Shown here piece after piece: positions 14,891-26,189 of a stretch of 64,000 nt of DNA (position 1 is its first letter; each line of letters starts with the position of its first letter). A model generated the notes under the pieces. It was not told where the DNA came from. It was given only the letters and a program-made list of their open reading frames with translations, and did not search any database. Location: contig JAGFBZ010000577.1 in NCBI GenBank assembly GCA_018398805.1, positions 186,001-250,000 on the forward strand. The letters run 5' to 3'. This DNA is from Hirundichthys speculiger. Taxonomy: Eukaryota; Chordata; Actinopteri; Beloniformes; Exocoetidae. The translations under genes and the position numbers were made by a program.

Positions 14891-15386
14891 AACCACAGCC
14901 TGATAATTCTGAACCCAATGTGACATCAAAGTGGTCAGGATAGGGATGTGCGCAAACCCCAGAGATCCAGGTTTATCACTTGGACATGTGGGCAGATTTA
15001 AGAATCTTGAATCCCAAACTCTAATCAAGTTCTAGGTCTACTATTCACATCAGGAAGACGTAAGAATTACAAATCATTGATATAAATTGCATCTTTATTC
15101 AAAGCTTTACATCTGCCCTGTACAGTAAAGCATAAACAAAACCAATTCACAGTCCTTCTGCTCAAGTTGTTAGCAGTGTCAGCTGTTCTGTGGGAGTCGG
15201 AGCATTCATCCTACTGAACTGTAAGTACAAATTCCTGGAGAGATTTTTATTGGCCCAACTGAAAAAGCAAACAAGCACCTTCCAGGACTCACTGCAGTTT
15301 GCTTATTGTCGTGGGATTAGAGTTGAAGATGCCATCATATTCCTGTCTCAACAAACCCACAGTCATCTGGATAAATCAGGCAGAAC

Positions 15387-17465
15387 CAGGCCTGAAATTT
15401 CGTGATTTGAGGGACAAGGCCACTTGGCCTTCAAAGGGGCATTTTTTTTGAGGGCACAAAGGCCAAATGCCAGGGCAACACGGCCATAATAAAAAAACAC
15501 AATATGACATGATATGCTAATAAAGGGCACAACACAGTTTTGAATTCAGAACCTTGGATATTTTTAATAGGCTACCACAACTTTTTGGCTTTTATCAAAG
15601 GGAAACAGACAACAAAATAGGCAATGTCATTGACTTTTATCAGGTTATTACACACCATAAATTTAATTTAAATCGTCATCTGATGATGGGGATGGAGAAC
15701 CTGGGGTCTTCCTAGGCCCATAAGGAAAAACAGTTGGCCTCCACCTCTCTATGCTCCCTCTGTCTTTTTTGCACTGGCTGAAAAATTTAAAACAGTTTTA
15801 TGATGAATCATAGTGGCACAACTAGTTAATATATTTCATTTCATTTTATTGATTCATTCCAGACATGTCAAAACAATCTTTTAAAGCATAGACAATTTTA
15901 ACACTATCATGAATCTATGTATCTGAAAATAAATATATTTATAAAATATATAATAATGCATAAATCAATATACACTGACACATGTGCATAACCATAACTT
16001 AGATACATATAGAACCTCTTGTAAATAAATCTAAATATTAAATGGACATATCCCCCCCCCCAAAAAAAAAAAAAACAAAATTTATATCCAATGTATACAG
16101 ACCGATCTATATACATACATACGCAAAACACATATCTGGTTTAATATGAAGAGCAACAGAAAAGGGGTATTAATTCCTTCCAAATGTTATTTCCTAAATG
16201 TACCACATAAACCTAGGCTAAAATAAGAAGAATCTAACAATTAACTGTTCCATGATAACCTTTTGAAGTAGGTATCCATTTTTTGGCAGTTTTTTTGCTG
16301 CGTCTTCGAGCTCTTTTGCGACTAATCTCGACTCGTTCCCGTCTTGGCATTCTTCTTTCTGAGGGAAAAAAGTTTACAGTGAATATGTTAATATTTTTAA
16401 ATAATATTATCAAGTTTTCATAGCCTACTGATTATTCAAATGCTTAAGCCACCCCGGAGCGTATTTCTGTAATGATTCGTGTTAAACAGTTTAGGTTTCA
16501 CTTTTGCACACCTGAAGTCTCAGAAGTGTATCGTGTATAGAACAGGAATGTTGGAGTTTAAATTAATCTATCTGAGCATCGTCATCCTGCCTGTAAATTG
16601 TTGTTGATTCATATGTGAGTTTATGACGTGTTTTCTAGTCACAGATGTTTTCTTTATAATCAAATTCGATTTAATGGCATCCTGATTTTGGCGATGAAAT
16701 AAAGACTAACAAGCAAAGCTTTGCTCGTGCTGCACACATAGAAGAGAGACAGAGAAGTTGTTTTGGCGAGAAAAGGATTATTTGAAGGCTTTAGTTTACG
16801 ATAAAACAGCTGATTGCAGGAGACCGTTTACTAGGGTTGTCTTAGCAACCATAACTCAGAAGGCTACAGTATCGTGACATGACAGTCTCCGTCTGATATT
16901 AAAATATTAAAACTTCTTAGTAGGCTATAGCAATAAGATATGACATGAAAGATTTACAGAAGTGTTGAGTTAGCTTGTTGGATAGCTAGGTCCCCCTCAG
17001 GGAGGCTAATAGGCTACTGCTACAACCCAGTCTAACAACTATTTATCAATTCAAAGTTGGGAGCGATTTATTACGATTTATTACTGGGTTCAATCTTTAA
17101 CGACAAGCTATTTGATCCAGAAAACAGATGGCTTTTTGAACACTTACCTTTAATGTCATCTTCGTGGTATCGTTGTGCTGTTTATCCCACAGACAGAACG
17201 TTAATGTAAATAGATGCTGTGCGGTAGAGTTCTGGACGGATCCCGCAGTAGGACACACCTCCGCTCCGATTGTTTAGCTTTAATACAGGTAGGCCTACCG
17301 ATGGGCACTACGGCGCAAACTTGATGATAGCCGAAGGAAGGGGAGAGGGCAGGGCACCAAGGCCACAGTGGCCGTTAAGCAACCAATTTTCGGAAGGGCA
17401 TCACAGCCAAGAAGAAGGGCTACGACGGCCATGGCCGCCGTGGCCGCCTTGAAATTCCTGCCCTG
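15387..17465 (-). mobile_element. hAT-type element inserted in a LINE
   Basis: The exact 8-bp duplication GGCAGAAC lies on both sides (15379-15386 and 17466-17473), and removing the element restores continuity of the LINE reading frame around it. The left end starts CAGGCCTGAAATTTC and the right end, read inward, starts CAGGGCAGGAATTTC, so the ends are hAT-like inverted repeats. GGCC-rich subterminal blocks occur at both ends (15408-15490 and 17330-17450). I find no transposase. The minus strand holds three short stretches with fitting splice signals, described as a separate entry. Confidence 0.85.
15663..17159 (-). CDS. Putative three-exon small gene inside the hAT-type element
   Basis: Three minus-strand blocks join in frame. 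Exon 1, 17148-17159, begins with the first ATG and ends at a near-perfect donor, AAG|GTAAGTG. Exon 2, 16260-16358, follows a TTTTTTCCCTCAG acceptor, has 33 codons (ESRLVAKELEDAAKKLPKNG is a stretch of it) and ends at AAG|GTTATC. Exon 3, 15663-15773, follows a pyrimidine-rich acceptor and ends in TAA; it reads KDRGSIERWRPTVFPYGPRK and then an acidic SPSSDDDLN end. The product would be about 73 residues, basic in the middle and acidic at the C terminus. I do not recognise it. The second donor is weak; without that splice exon 2 would run on to a stop 14 codons later. It could be element-encoded, a captured host fragment, or chance. Confidence 0.3.
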
Positions 17466-17769
17466 GGCAGAACTGTGAGGGTTCTTCGATTTCGACTGTG
17501 AATTAAACACCATTCAGTCTGCATTACCACATAAAAAACTTCAGAAGACACAGGTGGATGCCTCCATAATCACCTGGATCACTGACTACCTGACTAACAG
17601 ACCAGAATTTGTGAGACTGAATGGTTTTGTGTCTGACTGGGTGGTCAAAAGCACAGGAGCACCACAGGGGGCTGTCCTCTCACCATTCCCTTTCACTCTG
17701 TACACCTCAGATCTTCAGCATAAGTCTGAGTCCTGCCATCTGCCGAAATACTCAGATGACTCTGCAGTT

Positions 17770-18245
17770 GTTGGGGCTTTCTGGATCTGTGTCTTTCCCA
17801 TTTTCTCAGCCCTAGTGACTTCCTCCAGTTATTCCAGGCTACGAAGACAGCATCACCACTCATGTAGTGGTCAGTGTTGATATTTTCCTTGTTGAAATGA
17901 CAGGAACATCGCCTGGAATTTCTTCTTTCTCTGCCTCATCCTTCCTCCCACATTGAATGAGTGCCGTCCATCTTCTCTGTACAGAGAGATCTTTTTGCCA
18001 CTTCACGCACATCGTGTCAGCCATGAAGGGATAAATGTGTAGCTTCTTTGCTTTGGATCTATGTTTTTACCCTCTGGAGCATCGCAGTAGTACACCATGG
18101 TTATATAAAGGTGTAAAATGACATAAAATAAATTATCTGTATCACTTGTTTTGGCTTGTTGCTTTCTTTACTGGGAGTGTTCATGTCTGAAAAAAGGCCA
18201 GAAATGCAATGTGTCACAAATGGCGCTGACACATAGTGATTAAAA
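17770..18245 (-). pseudogene. THAP-like remnant, copy A
   Basis: On the minus strand this starts near 18103 with an ATG followed by YYCDAP and later reads SKAKKLHIYPF-like text in a shifted frame, then a CHFN motif near 17910. These are the ordered landmarks of a THAP zinc finger (C-x2-4-C, W, C-x2-H, F). Frameshifts and stops break it. The flanking sequence up to 18240 aligns by eye with the copy at 37.2-38.0 kb. In the THAP family such domains occur in P-element and Kolobok transposases and in host THAP proteins; which source applies here is open. Confidence 0.5.
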
Positions 18246-18264
18246 AAAAAAAAAATCACTATTT
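18230..18264. repeat. Small hairpin-like inverted repeat
   Basis: CATAGTGATT and AATCACTAT flank a run of A residues. This could form a short hairpin but is too small to be assigned to an element. Confidence 0.6.
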
Positions 18265-18359
18265 GAGATACTAGGGCAGCCTGTGTTGAATTGGATTGAA
18301 TTTGAGAAACCTCTGTCAGTAAATAAACTGATAACAGTAGCGTGTCTTGCATCCGGATA

Positions 18360-19800
18360 CAGAAGTTAGTTGTCCAACATCAATGAGTTAGGTATGCCAT
18401 AATTTTTGAAAAAAATTAATTTAAATCAACTTTAAAAGAAATATAATTCGAATCAATTTTACCAAGCCATGAATCGCGATGTGAGCTCCAGCCCAGCAGA
18501 GGACGCACTTGAATGAAATGTGTGACGTGCTACGTGCTATTGTCGTTACACATTTGCGCCGCTAGATGAAGTCGCACCTAAGAAAACAGTAAGCAAATCT
18601 TGCATCACAGTGAATGCATGCGAGCAGGATCTGATGTAAAATGGAGGATCACACAACCGATTTGAGCAAAGGGGTTAGAAAGTTTTTTTGCAGTCCAAAA
18701 TTTGTTTTTTACAGACTGAATTATTAATGTTGTTCTTGAAACCGAATATAACTCGACTTTGATGGTCAAGCAATTATCAACATCATTAATGCAGTTATTG
18801 AACTACATGGTTGTTGCTAATTCACTGAGACATAGTCTCAGATTTTAAGACAATAAAGTTTATTAAATAGTACTATACCTTAATTTTAAATAACATTAAA
18901 ACCTGACACATACCTTACCTTAATTATGGTACCATACTTCCTAAGAAAGATGAAATCATTAAATATGTTTTACAATACAGCAAAATTATTTTTGTTATTT
19001 CTGTGATTTTTTTTTAAATGGTAATTGTACAATAAAAAGTTGTTTATGAATAACCTTATTGTCTCCATCATATTTTTATTTTCCCAAAATGATATTAAAA
19101 AATAGGGGTTGTCTTATAATCAGTCATCCTATACTTGGGCCAATACGGTAAATTGGTAAAATTGGTATTTGATTTTTGTTCAGACATAATAAATATGCCT
19201 TAGTTTGTGCCTGGCTCATCTACCTCAGGAATAATAATAATAATAAAAACAGCATTCTCTGATGCAGTATTGATTTGGAAAGAGTGTAAGAAGAGACCAG
19301 TTTTGTTAAGTTTGTATAATGCCTTAGTTTATGCCTGGCTTAAGGCAGAGTTGCCTTGTTATGTACTAAAGGGAAAAAAAATCTTGAGACTGTACTGATT
19401 TATTTAAAAGAGGGCAGTAGGCTTATTATAAAAAAAAAAAAAAAAGACAAAAAAACAGGATTTGACAGATTTGAGAGTTGATAAAACAGTTTCCACTTGC
19501 CAGTCATGATTTGAATTGTATCGTGAGTAGAGTAAGTGAGGGTTTTGATGTGTTAAAAGTTGGGATGAATTGGATGGGTTGGAAATTTACAGTTTACAGT
19601 TAAAAGTTTTGCTCACAAATGTTTTCCTCTTTTTGTAGCTCCCATAAATCAGTCAGTATTACAAAGGTAATTTTCAAAAAAGAAATTATTCACAGCACTT
19701 TTTTCTAAGGAATTATGAAGGAGGGAATTATTTACCTTTTATTTACCTTTCCAAAATTATGTAAATGTAGCCTACCAGTGATGGTTGTATGAAACCACTA
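18360..19800. other. Mostly unannotated, with one transposon end
   Basis: No exon is visible. At 19106-19152 the text GGGGTTGTCTTATAATCAG, then CTTGGGCCAATACGGTA resembles the end of a widespread vertebrate DNA repeat with that terminal wording. I could not find its other end. Short (AAT)n and A runs lie near 19230 and 19429-19445. Confidence 0.4.
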
Positions 19801-19810
19801 GAACCATTCA

Positions 19811-20202
19811 TTAAAGGTGGGGTGGGTGTTGTTTTTTTGCAACACTTTTTCAATATTGCCTGAAAAACCTTTTCACATTTCCATTGCAACCCACTGAAAT
19901 AAAATGTTTGCAAAAAAAACTAAATTTTGTCAGTCAAGGGTATAATCAGAGAAAAACTCTGACCAATCAAAAAAGTGATCATCACTATTTTGATGGCTGC
20001 CTAATACGTCCATCAAATATCACCCCTCCCTCCCTCCCTATGGTTCATGCAGTCGTGAATCATGTGAAGGCGTGGTTTTTCGAGGGGTGAGCTGAAGAGG
20101 AGGAGGCGGAGCCTGGGAGGAGGGAGGGAGTGTATATTTTCAAAATCTCACTTGGTTGGACTGCTGGAACCGTTTTTCAAACAACACCTACTCCACCTTT
20201 AA
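19811..20202. mobile_element. MITE with TTAAAGGTGG ends
   Basis: The left end reads TTAAAGGTGGGGTGGGTGTT and the right end, read inward, reads TTAAAGGTGGAGTAGGTGTT, an 18/20 match. The outermost TTAA or TA is compatible with a piggyBac- or mariner-like target duplication. The 392-bp interior has no coding capacity but includes a GC-rich patch (20085-20135). A similar left end occurs at 42131. Confidence 0.8.
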
Positions 20203-20750
20203 GTTGCCGGCATGTCCAAGTAGCTTCTTCAGGTGCATTGTGAACTGGTTGTGACTGGTGGGCATGGGGGCCTCCGGTAGGCCTCAGTTCTGATGCTACA
20301 ACAAGTAGCATCAGAGTGGCTGGCTAACTTCAAGCCATGGCGTCTTCTCCGTCAAGGATAACAACAGCCTACCTAACCGTGGTCCACATAGTACTGTAGC
20401 CTAGTTGACAGAGTTGGTAGCTTAGCGAAACATGCTGGAATATGTTCGTCATGTCACTCGATGGACAATAATGGTATGTATCTGGGAGTGCATTGATATT
20501 TGATGGACAGGCATATCATTGATTGGTCAGGGTTTTCCCTTTTTAATTCAACTGACTCTGAAATAATCAAAATGCTAATTAATAGAGGCTGCCTGAGTAC
20601 CATGAAAGGGTGCTGTTTTTATGTGATAGGTGACAGTAACACATTGAATTTGGAGTTCTTGCAGACACGACCACTTCTGGTAAAGAAAGCAACAAACCAA
20701 AGTCAGCAATATAGATCATTCATGTTACATCACCTTCTGTCTTCAAACAA

Positions 20751-20957
20751 CCATGGCATACTACTTTGATGTTGAAAAGTGTACATCGCATAGCTTTAAA
20801 GCAAAGAAGCTACACATCTATCCCTTCATGGCTGACATGACATGGGTTAAATGGCACAAAAAGATCTCTCTTGCTGAACCTCACAAGAAATTTTTAGGCT
20901 ATGTTCCTGTCATTTCAACAAGGAAAAGATCAGCACTGAGGACCACGCAAGTGGTGA
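20751..20957 (+). pseudogene. THAP-like remnant, copy D (plus strand)
   Basis: From the ATG at 20753 the frame reads MAYYFDVEKCTSHSFKAKK and then LHIYPFMADMTWVKW. After a frameshift near 20895 it reads RLCSCHFNKEKISTE. The order of Cys, YPF, W-x-x-W and C-x2-H-F matches a THAP zinc finger. The first zinc-binding Cys is replaced by Phe here, and the frameshift breaks the domain. Copies A, B and C on the minus strand are relatives. The similarity stops at AAGTGGTGATC, which in all clear copies is where the exon-like block ends, and a different repeat begins. Confidence 0.55.
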
Positions 20958-21075
20958 TCAAATCAAATCAAATTTATTTATAAAGCCCTTTCATACAGAA
21001 GTAACACGAGTGCTTTACATCATAAAAACCAATCATTAAAGCAACAACAACAATAAGAAAGAACAAAGACAACTT
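20958..21075. mobile_element. Fish repeat with AAATC-rich head
   Basis: AAATCAAATCAAATTTATTT then GCCCTTTCATACAG and GTGCTTTACATCATAAAAA is a common teleost repeat signature. It directly abuts THAP-like copy D. Its exact class is not clear to me. Confidence 0.5.
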
Positions 21076-21079
21076 AAAA

Positions 21080-23480
21080 GCCATCACGCACCCAGGGTTA
21101 CAGCAGAGAAAAAAAAAAAGCTTCAACACCCAGTCATCCACTCTCTTCCTCTCTCTACTCTCTCTCTCACACACACTCACTCAATACTCATAGCCCCCCA
21201 CCCCCTTTGGCCCCATTTTAAATAGACTCTCAGCATCCATCTTGGCACCAATGAACCAGGTGAGGAAAACGATATCAGATCCTGTCCACTTTGCTTGGAG
21301 GAAGCTACTAGAGCAGGGAAGAGACCAGAAAGGCACAGCCCTCCAAAGCTTGGGCTGAGCGTAAAAGCTGTCCCCGTACACAATATAATCTGCGGTCCTC
21401 GCATAGCCTCTGTTGAAGATAAACGTGCTATATTACTAATTGACTCTCATGTATCAAATGCATGTTTTAAAGGTATCAGCATAGAACAATATTTAGGGCC
21501 TCTCATTTGCACAAGCTCTACACATTGTCAGCGGGGGAGTACATTCTGTGTAGCTGCGAAAAGCTCAGAACGACTAAAATTTTCATGAATGCAGAAACGT
21601 GTGAATTTCTCTCTGCTCAAAGGTTATGCACAAATCCATTTTGCTCATATTTCATTAATGAAGCCCTTAGAGTTTATGTAACAAAAAGGACTAAATCTTG
21701 ATGTAGTAAAGTGGCCACCAAAAATTGTGCTAACCAGCTCCTCTCTTTGAAACTTTTGGCTGCCACTGCCTATGCCCCTGCGACCCAAGAACTGTGCATC
21801 ACAGTGGAAACAATATTAAACCAAACATTAGATAAATTACTTCACCTCCTTCAAACTGCGTATTATGTGTTTTACAGTGCTATAGCACCCATCAGAAATG
21901 ATGAAGTTAGCTCACAGAAGTAGAATGAACAGAGATTCAAGAAAGTAATAATGGAAGAGAAACCAAGAGAGTAAACAAGAGTAAATCTTGACAGTGGCAC
22001 AAAAGTAAATTAACCCTAGCCGCTGCTTTAACTGAGCTCCAAAACACATCACACTGGTTACAGCACGATTTAGTGCCTCTCAGCTTTATGTATTACGCTT
22101 GATTTCTTTTTTGTAATATGTCCCTATTTAATCTCATTGTTTTCTAAGTTTAAAAACATGATTCTCATGAAACATACATTTTCATATTTGTCCGGAAAAA
22201 CCTTGCAAAGTGTTAAATATTCTGCTATTCTTGGTGCAGTGTTGTTTAGGGTTGACTCTATTCAGTTTTTGGTCAATAAATGCATTTCACTAATTTCACA
22301 TCCCCTAAAGATAATATTGGTGCATTGGTCCAGCACTCAGGAACATCTTAAAATAATTGTTTTGCATTAGTATAATTCACAGTGCTGCATTAAAATTTGC
22401 ATTCCTAAGCACAACAAAGACAGCTCATCTTTTTTTTTTTTTTTTAAAGTACAGATGTGGCCCGTGTGTGTTAAAATTATATAGCATTTGCATGGTATCG
22501 GAATGCAGAAAGGATGGCCTCCAGGCATTGTTGGTGTTATTTCACTTTATAAACCCAGGTCACATTCACAAGTTAGTGTAGCATAGCATATAAAAGCAAA
22601 TGTTTGTACTAACAGGCTGTTTTAATACATAAGTCAAGTGCTAAGTACTAAGAACTCCTCTGCATCAGCATAATCAGTTTTGGAGTCGTAAACCATTAGA
22701 GGTAATGCTTCAAAGTGTTTTTCGCAGCAGGCTCTAGGTCATGTCAAGCATGTTTGGACTTTTTTTGCTTAAAAAACTACTATGGAAAAATTGAATTTTC
22801 ACAGATAAACAGCTTTTCTTCCAATGTCCCCAATGAGGCCAAACAGCCCTCTTGATCGCAATGGAAAATATCACAACATTTTGTGGGGGGAAGAAAAAAA
22901 TAAATAGAATCCAAGGACTTCATTTTTCAGAACCACAAAGAGATGAAAATGCCTGTCTTTTGTACAGTGAAGGTTATTATAGCTTTCATTTGTTTCCTTT
23001 CTTTGCACGACACTGAAAACCATATTTAATATTCAAAGCAATTCAGTGTATCAAGCTGTATGGTTCATGACTGGAAAAAATTGATTCAACTGCATGTGTG
23101 TTTGCGTGAATGTCAACACAAACATAAGCAAATAAAGCCTGGTTATCAGCGTGATAATATGGAAGGTGGAGGTGGTTGTGTTGCAGTCAGCCAAGGTAAT
23201 ATACTAAGCAGATACAATCTGAAAAAATGATTATAAGTTTAGCACATACATAATGTAAGCTTCACATATAAAGACTTTGTGAAGGATGCTAGCAAAGAAA
23301 GGCCTCATATATACATGAATATGATCGCATGGCTGTTCCTGAACAGGTGAATGGTGGAGTTGATAGGGAATATGCAGATTTCTTACAAAGACCATTCAAA
23401 TTATTAGTTTCATTAAGAAATAGTATTTTGCTTATACATGTATGATCCCTACAAGTTAAGTTGTGAACATTTTCTTGGCT
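21080..23480. other. Gene-free stretch
   Basis: No exon or repeat could be supported. There are (CT)n/(CA)n patches at 21139-21185 and a T run at 22431-22445. Several open frames of 60-100 codons exist without splice or similarity support. Confidence 0.45.
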
Positions 23481-23486
23481 CAGTAT

Positions 23487-24093
23487 CAGGGTTGGAAATT
23501 AGCTTATTTGTGTACCTAATAAATGCCTTAATATTCAGTCATAGTTTTTGTCAAATTATTATTATTACCTTTCATGAGCTGTATGTTTTTTTAAAATAAA
23601 ACAACAAAACATTTGCGTTACCATTCACCAGCTCAAATCATGAATTTCTAAACAGGCCACCTTCTCTATTTCCATGCTTCCTAACTATCTTCATGGCAGT
23701 CGTGCTGTCATCCTGCCACTTATCTGGCACTGAGATGACTCCTGGTCATTATTTGCTTCCTAATTCCTTTTTCTTCTTTCCTCATCTCAACAATGAAGCT
23801 GGCGGTGCAACCAAACACACCAGAATGGTTTGTTTGATCAGATACCAACCAGTCACACCAGTTGGTTTCATTAGTTTTCTGGTTACTTAATAGGCAAAAA
23901 ACAAAAAACAAAACAAGAATGCGATACTGTGCTGCTGTGAGTCCTGTGTAAAATGCCCTGGTGAAATAACCAGCCCCAGGATGCTGTCTACCTTGTGGAA
24001 TATCTAATATATCTGCTTGGTTTTGTAATTTGCTTTATGTACCTGCCGCTACACAAATAACTTGCACTTGGTGGGCGCTAATTTCCAAACCTG
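23487..24093. mobile_element. Non-autonomous hAT element (607 bp)
   Basis: The ends CAGGGTTGGAAATTAGC and, read inward from the right, CAGGTTTGGAAATTAGC match at 16 of 17 positions and start with the hAT-type CAG. The 8-bp flanks CTCAGTAT and TTAAGTAT match at six positions, compatible with an aged target duplication. No transposase is encoded. Confidence 0.75.
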
Positions 24094-24221
24094 TTAAGTA
24101 TCCTTGCCTCGTGCTCTTGAGTGACAGGTGAAGGGATGATGAAACTGACGTTAGGTTCTTAGCTGTTCTGCTGTATCTGCGTGGCAAAAAGGTTTCTTAG
24201 CCTCAAGGGAGATCTTTTGAT

Positions 24222-24305
24222 CAGAATCAAAACCAGAATTACTTTATTTATCCCTAAGAGGATATATCTTTTCATTACAGCTGCTCCTACTCAAGTGTCC
24301 GTGTT
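24222..24305. mobile_element. LINE tail-type fish repeat fragment
   Basis: AGAATCAAAACCAGAATTAC followed by TTTATTTATCCCTAAGAGG and a CATTACAGCTGCTCCTACTC block is a familiar fish repeat, likely the reverse complement of a LINE 3' end. A short related piece is at 25178-25205. Confidence 0.55.
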
Positions 24306-24309
24306 TAAA

Positions 24310-25760
24310 ATATGAGTACCACAACTACTAGGTGGAAGAGTATCAGGAGTTCATTCTCGATCCATTGTTCCTCCACACTGAGTGGAGAGTCTCAAAAAAG
24401 ATGGACAGTTCAGTAAATCTTTCTGAATTCAAGTGCAAGTTCAGATCTTGTGAGCACTTTGTGACGTCTATCGGAAGCATTTCACTATCTACATTTGTGT
24501 AGATAGTGACTCATGAGCTCACTAAATGGATGATTGTAGTGGTTTAATTTTCAAATGGATAGCAATAGGAGCAGGTGGTAGCAAGCTTTCAGAGATGAGT
24601 GACAGAAGCTATTGATATTAAATGGAATTAAAAACTAACATTAAACAATGGAGTGTAACATGTCCAGGAAAAATGGAGCTTTTAATCTCCTCCCACGGTA
24701 CCTTGAAAACCATTTACACTTTAACTCAAATGACCAGAACACCTCACATGTTGGCCACGTAAATCATTCAGGTGAAAATGAGCCGACTCACAGGAGAGGC
24801 GGCCTGGTGATGCAACTCACAACTCTGAAAACGTTAATTTCTTTAAACTCTTCACCAGTAGGTTATTAGGAGGAAACCACAGGGATGAGGAGTGAAACGC
24901 TGTCAAGAATCAAGAAAAGAAGTCTATTTGCCTTCTATTTAACCACTTAGGCCCATCAGTGCCAAAGAGAGGCAGACTTGATTAATACCTGTGACTATCG
25001 CAGAGTCATTTTGCAAGGCTGAATGCCAATTAAACACTTTGCTATTGCACTCAAAAGATTGTTTTTAGTGGGGTTCTGACCACTCCATAAAGGGTTTTTG
25101 TGAAAAAAAAAACAGAAAAGGAGCATAAGCGGATACAAGGAGCTTTTTTTGTAGTAGATGAGAAGATGAATAGTTGGACTTTATTGATCCCAATCTGGGA
25201 AATTCCTACGCAGCAGAAAGGTGAGAAAGGCCAGCAAACAGCATACTTTTAACTACATTTGTTCCAAATTGTTTGGGAACTGAGGTACTAACTATTGTCT
25301 ATGAATGAGTGCAGGATTTCAGTTGTGAGTCTATTCTTTAAAGCCACTCTATGTAGCAATATCACTTCTGACCAATGAGTAGAGATGTTCTCTTGGTAGT
25401 CACATATGTATCGCCAAAATTCTAGAAATACTTTGCGACTTTAATGTCCCCTTGTATGAGAAAGTCACTCACGCCACAGGCTCTGATGCATCCTATCACC
25501 ACAGGTGCTAGCTTTTGCATCTTTTGCAGAGAACCGTGTTGGGAGTAATGCACGACAAAAGTAATTGCATTACAGAAATGTACTGCTTTTTTCTGTAACA
25601 CAGTAATATAACACATTACTATTAAAACATTTGTAATATTATATTCACGAAAACCGCGAGACGTTCCAATGCCAGAAAAATAGTTGCAGGTTAATAATTA
25701 GCCACTGCCAGCTGCTGTCAGTAGATTTCTGTCGTTATGGGTGCAGAGATGGATTCTTTA
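24310..25760. other. Gene-free stretch with one small repeat piece
   Basis: Only the LINE-tail piece TTGGACTTTATTGATCCCAA near 25173-25205 is recognisable. Otherwise I see unique AT-rich DNA with no exon that I can support. Confidence 0.45.
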
Positions 25761-25761
25761 T

Positions 25762-25956
25762 TTTATTTTATTTTTTTGTGCCTCTAGTGGTCTTTATTGA
25801 CAGTGCACAGACAGAGAAGTGGGGCAGAGAGAGAGTGGGGAAGACATGCAGTAAGAGGCTTGCAGGCCAGGAGTTGAACCTGCAGCCACTGCAGGGGAAC
25901 TGTAACCTATAAATATGGGTCACCTGCTCAAACCACTGAGCTATGAAGTAGCCCAA
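25762..25956 (-). mobile_element. tRNA-derived SINE
   Basis: On the minus strand the element starts with TAGCTCAGTGGTTTGAGCA (25925-25943), an A-box, and has GGTTCAACTCC (25870-25880), a B-box. Then comes a pyrimidine-rich body (CTCTCTCTCTGCCCCAC) and the CAATAAAGACCACTAGAGGC tail leading into A-rich repeats. This is the layout of a tRNA-head SINE transcribed by RNA polymerase III and mobilised by a partner LINE. It looks complete. The cloverleaf is not functional as a tRNA. Confidence 0.85.
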
Positions 25957-26044
25957 GAACCCTGATGGATTCAGCCTTTCAGGACATCCTGCGGGGCCAG
26001 GACACTTGTTTTTTTGGGGCTCTTTGTTTTGGTGGACTGAAGTT

Positions 26045-26184
26045 ATTGTTCTGCGACTGGCGACCTGTCCAGGGTGTACACCTGCCTGCCAAAGAGAGCT
26101 GGGATGGGCTCCAGCAGATCCCTGTGACCCTACATAGGACCAAACGGGCATGGATAAAGGATGGATAGATGGATGGATGAAGTT
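26045..26184 (-). mobile_element. L2/CR1-like fish LINE tail
   Basis: GACCTGTCCAGGGTGTACAC, then GGGCTCCAGCAGATCCCTGT and ending in (GGAT)n at about 26157-26178. It lies in the opposite orientation to the copies at 14787, 38070 and 43120. Only the 3' tail is present. Confidence 0.75.
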
Positions 26185-26189
26185 ATTGT

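Larger units (their letters stand above)
15185..17790 (+). pseudogene. Non-LTR reverse transcriptase, split by hAT insertion
   Basis: Two parts of one LINE reverse transcriptase flank the insertion at 15387-17465. The first part (15200-15386) carries the start of the polymerase fingers (SLQFAYCRGIRVEDAIIFL). The second part (17466-17790) carries the template-grip motif STGAPQGAVLSPF near 17653 and the palm motif KYSDDSAVVG at 17746-17775. The style matches a CR1/L2/Rex1-type family that is frequent in fish, where the motif is FSDDSAVV. Upstream endonuclease and the downstream third of the protein are missing, and there are frameshifts, so it is inactive. The 3' boundary runs into a THAP-like remnant on the opposite strand. 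Confidence 0.75.

Noticed and set aside
18230..18264. Rho-independent terminator
   Set aside because: The organism is eukaryotic; this is a chance A run with short inverted arms.
25870..25943. Functional tRNA gene on the minus strand
   Set aside because: Only pol III boxes are retained; the body and tail are those of a SINE.
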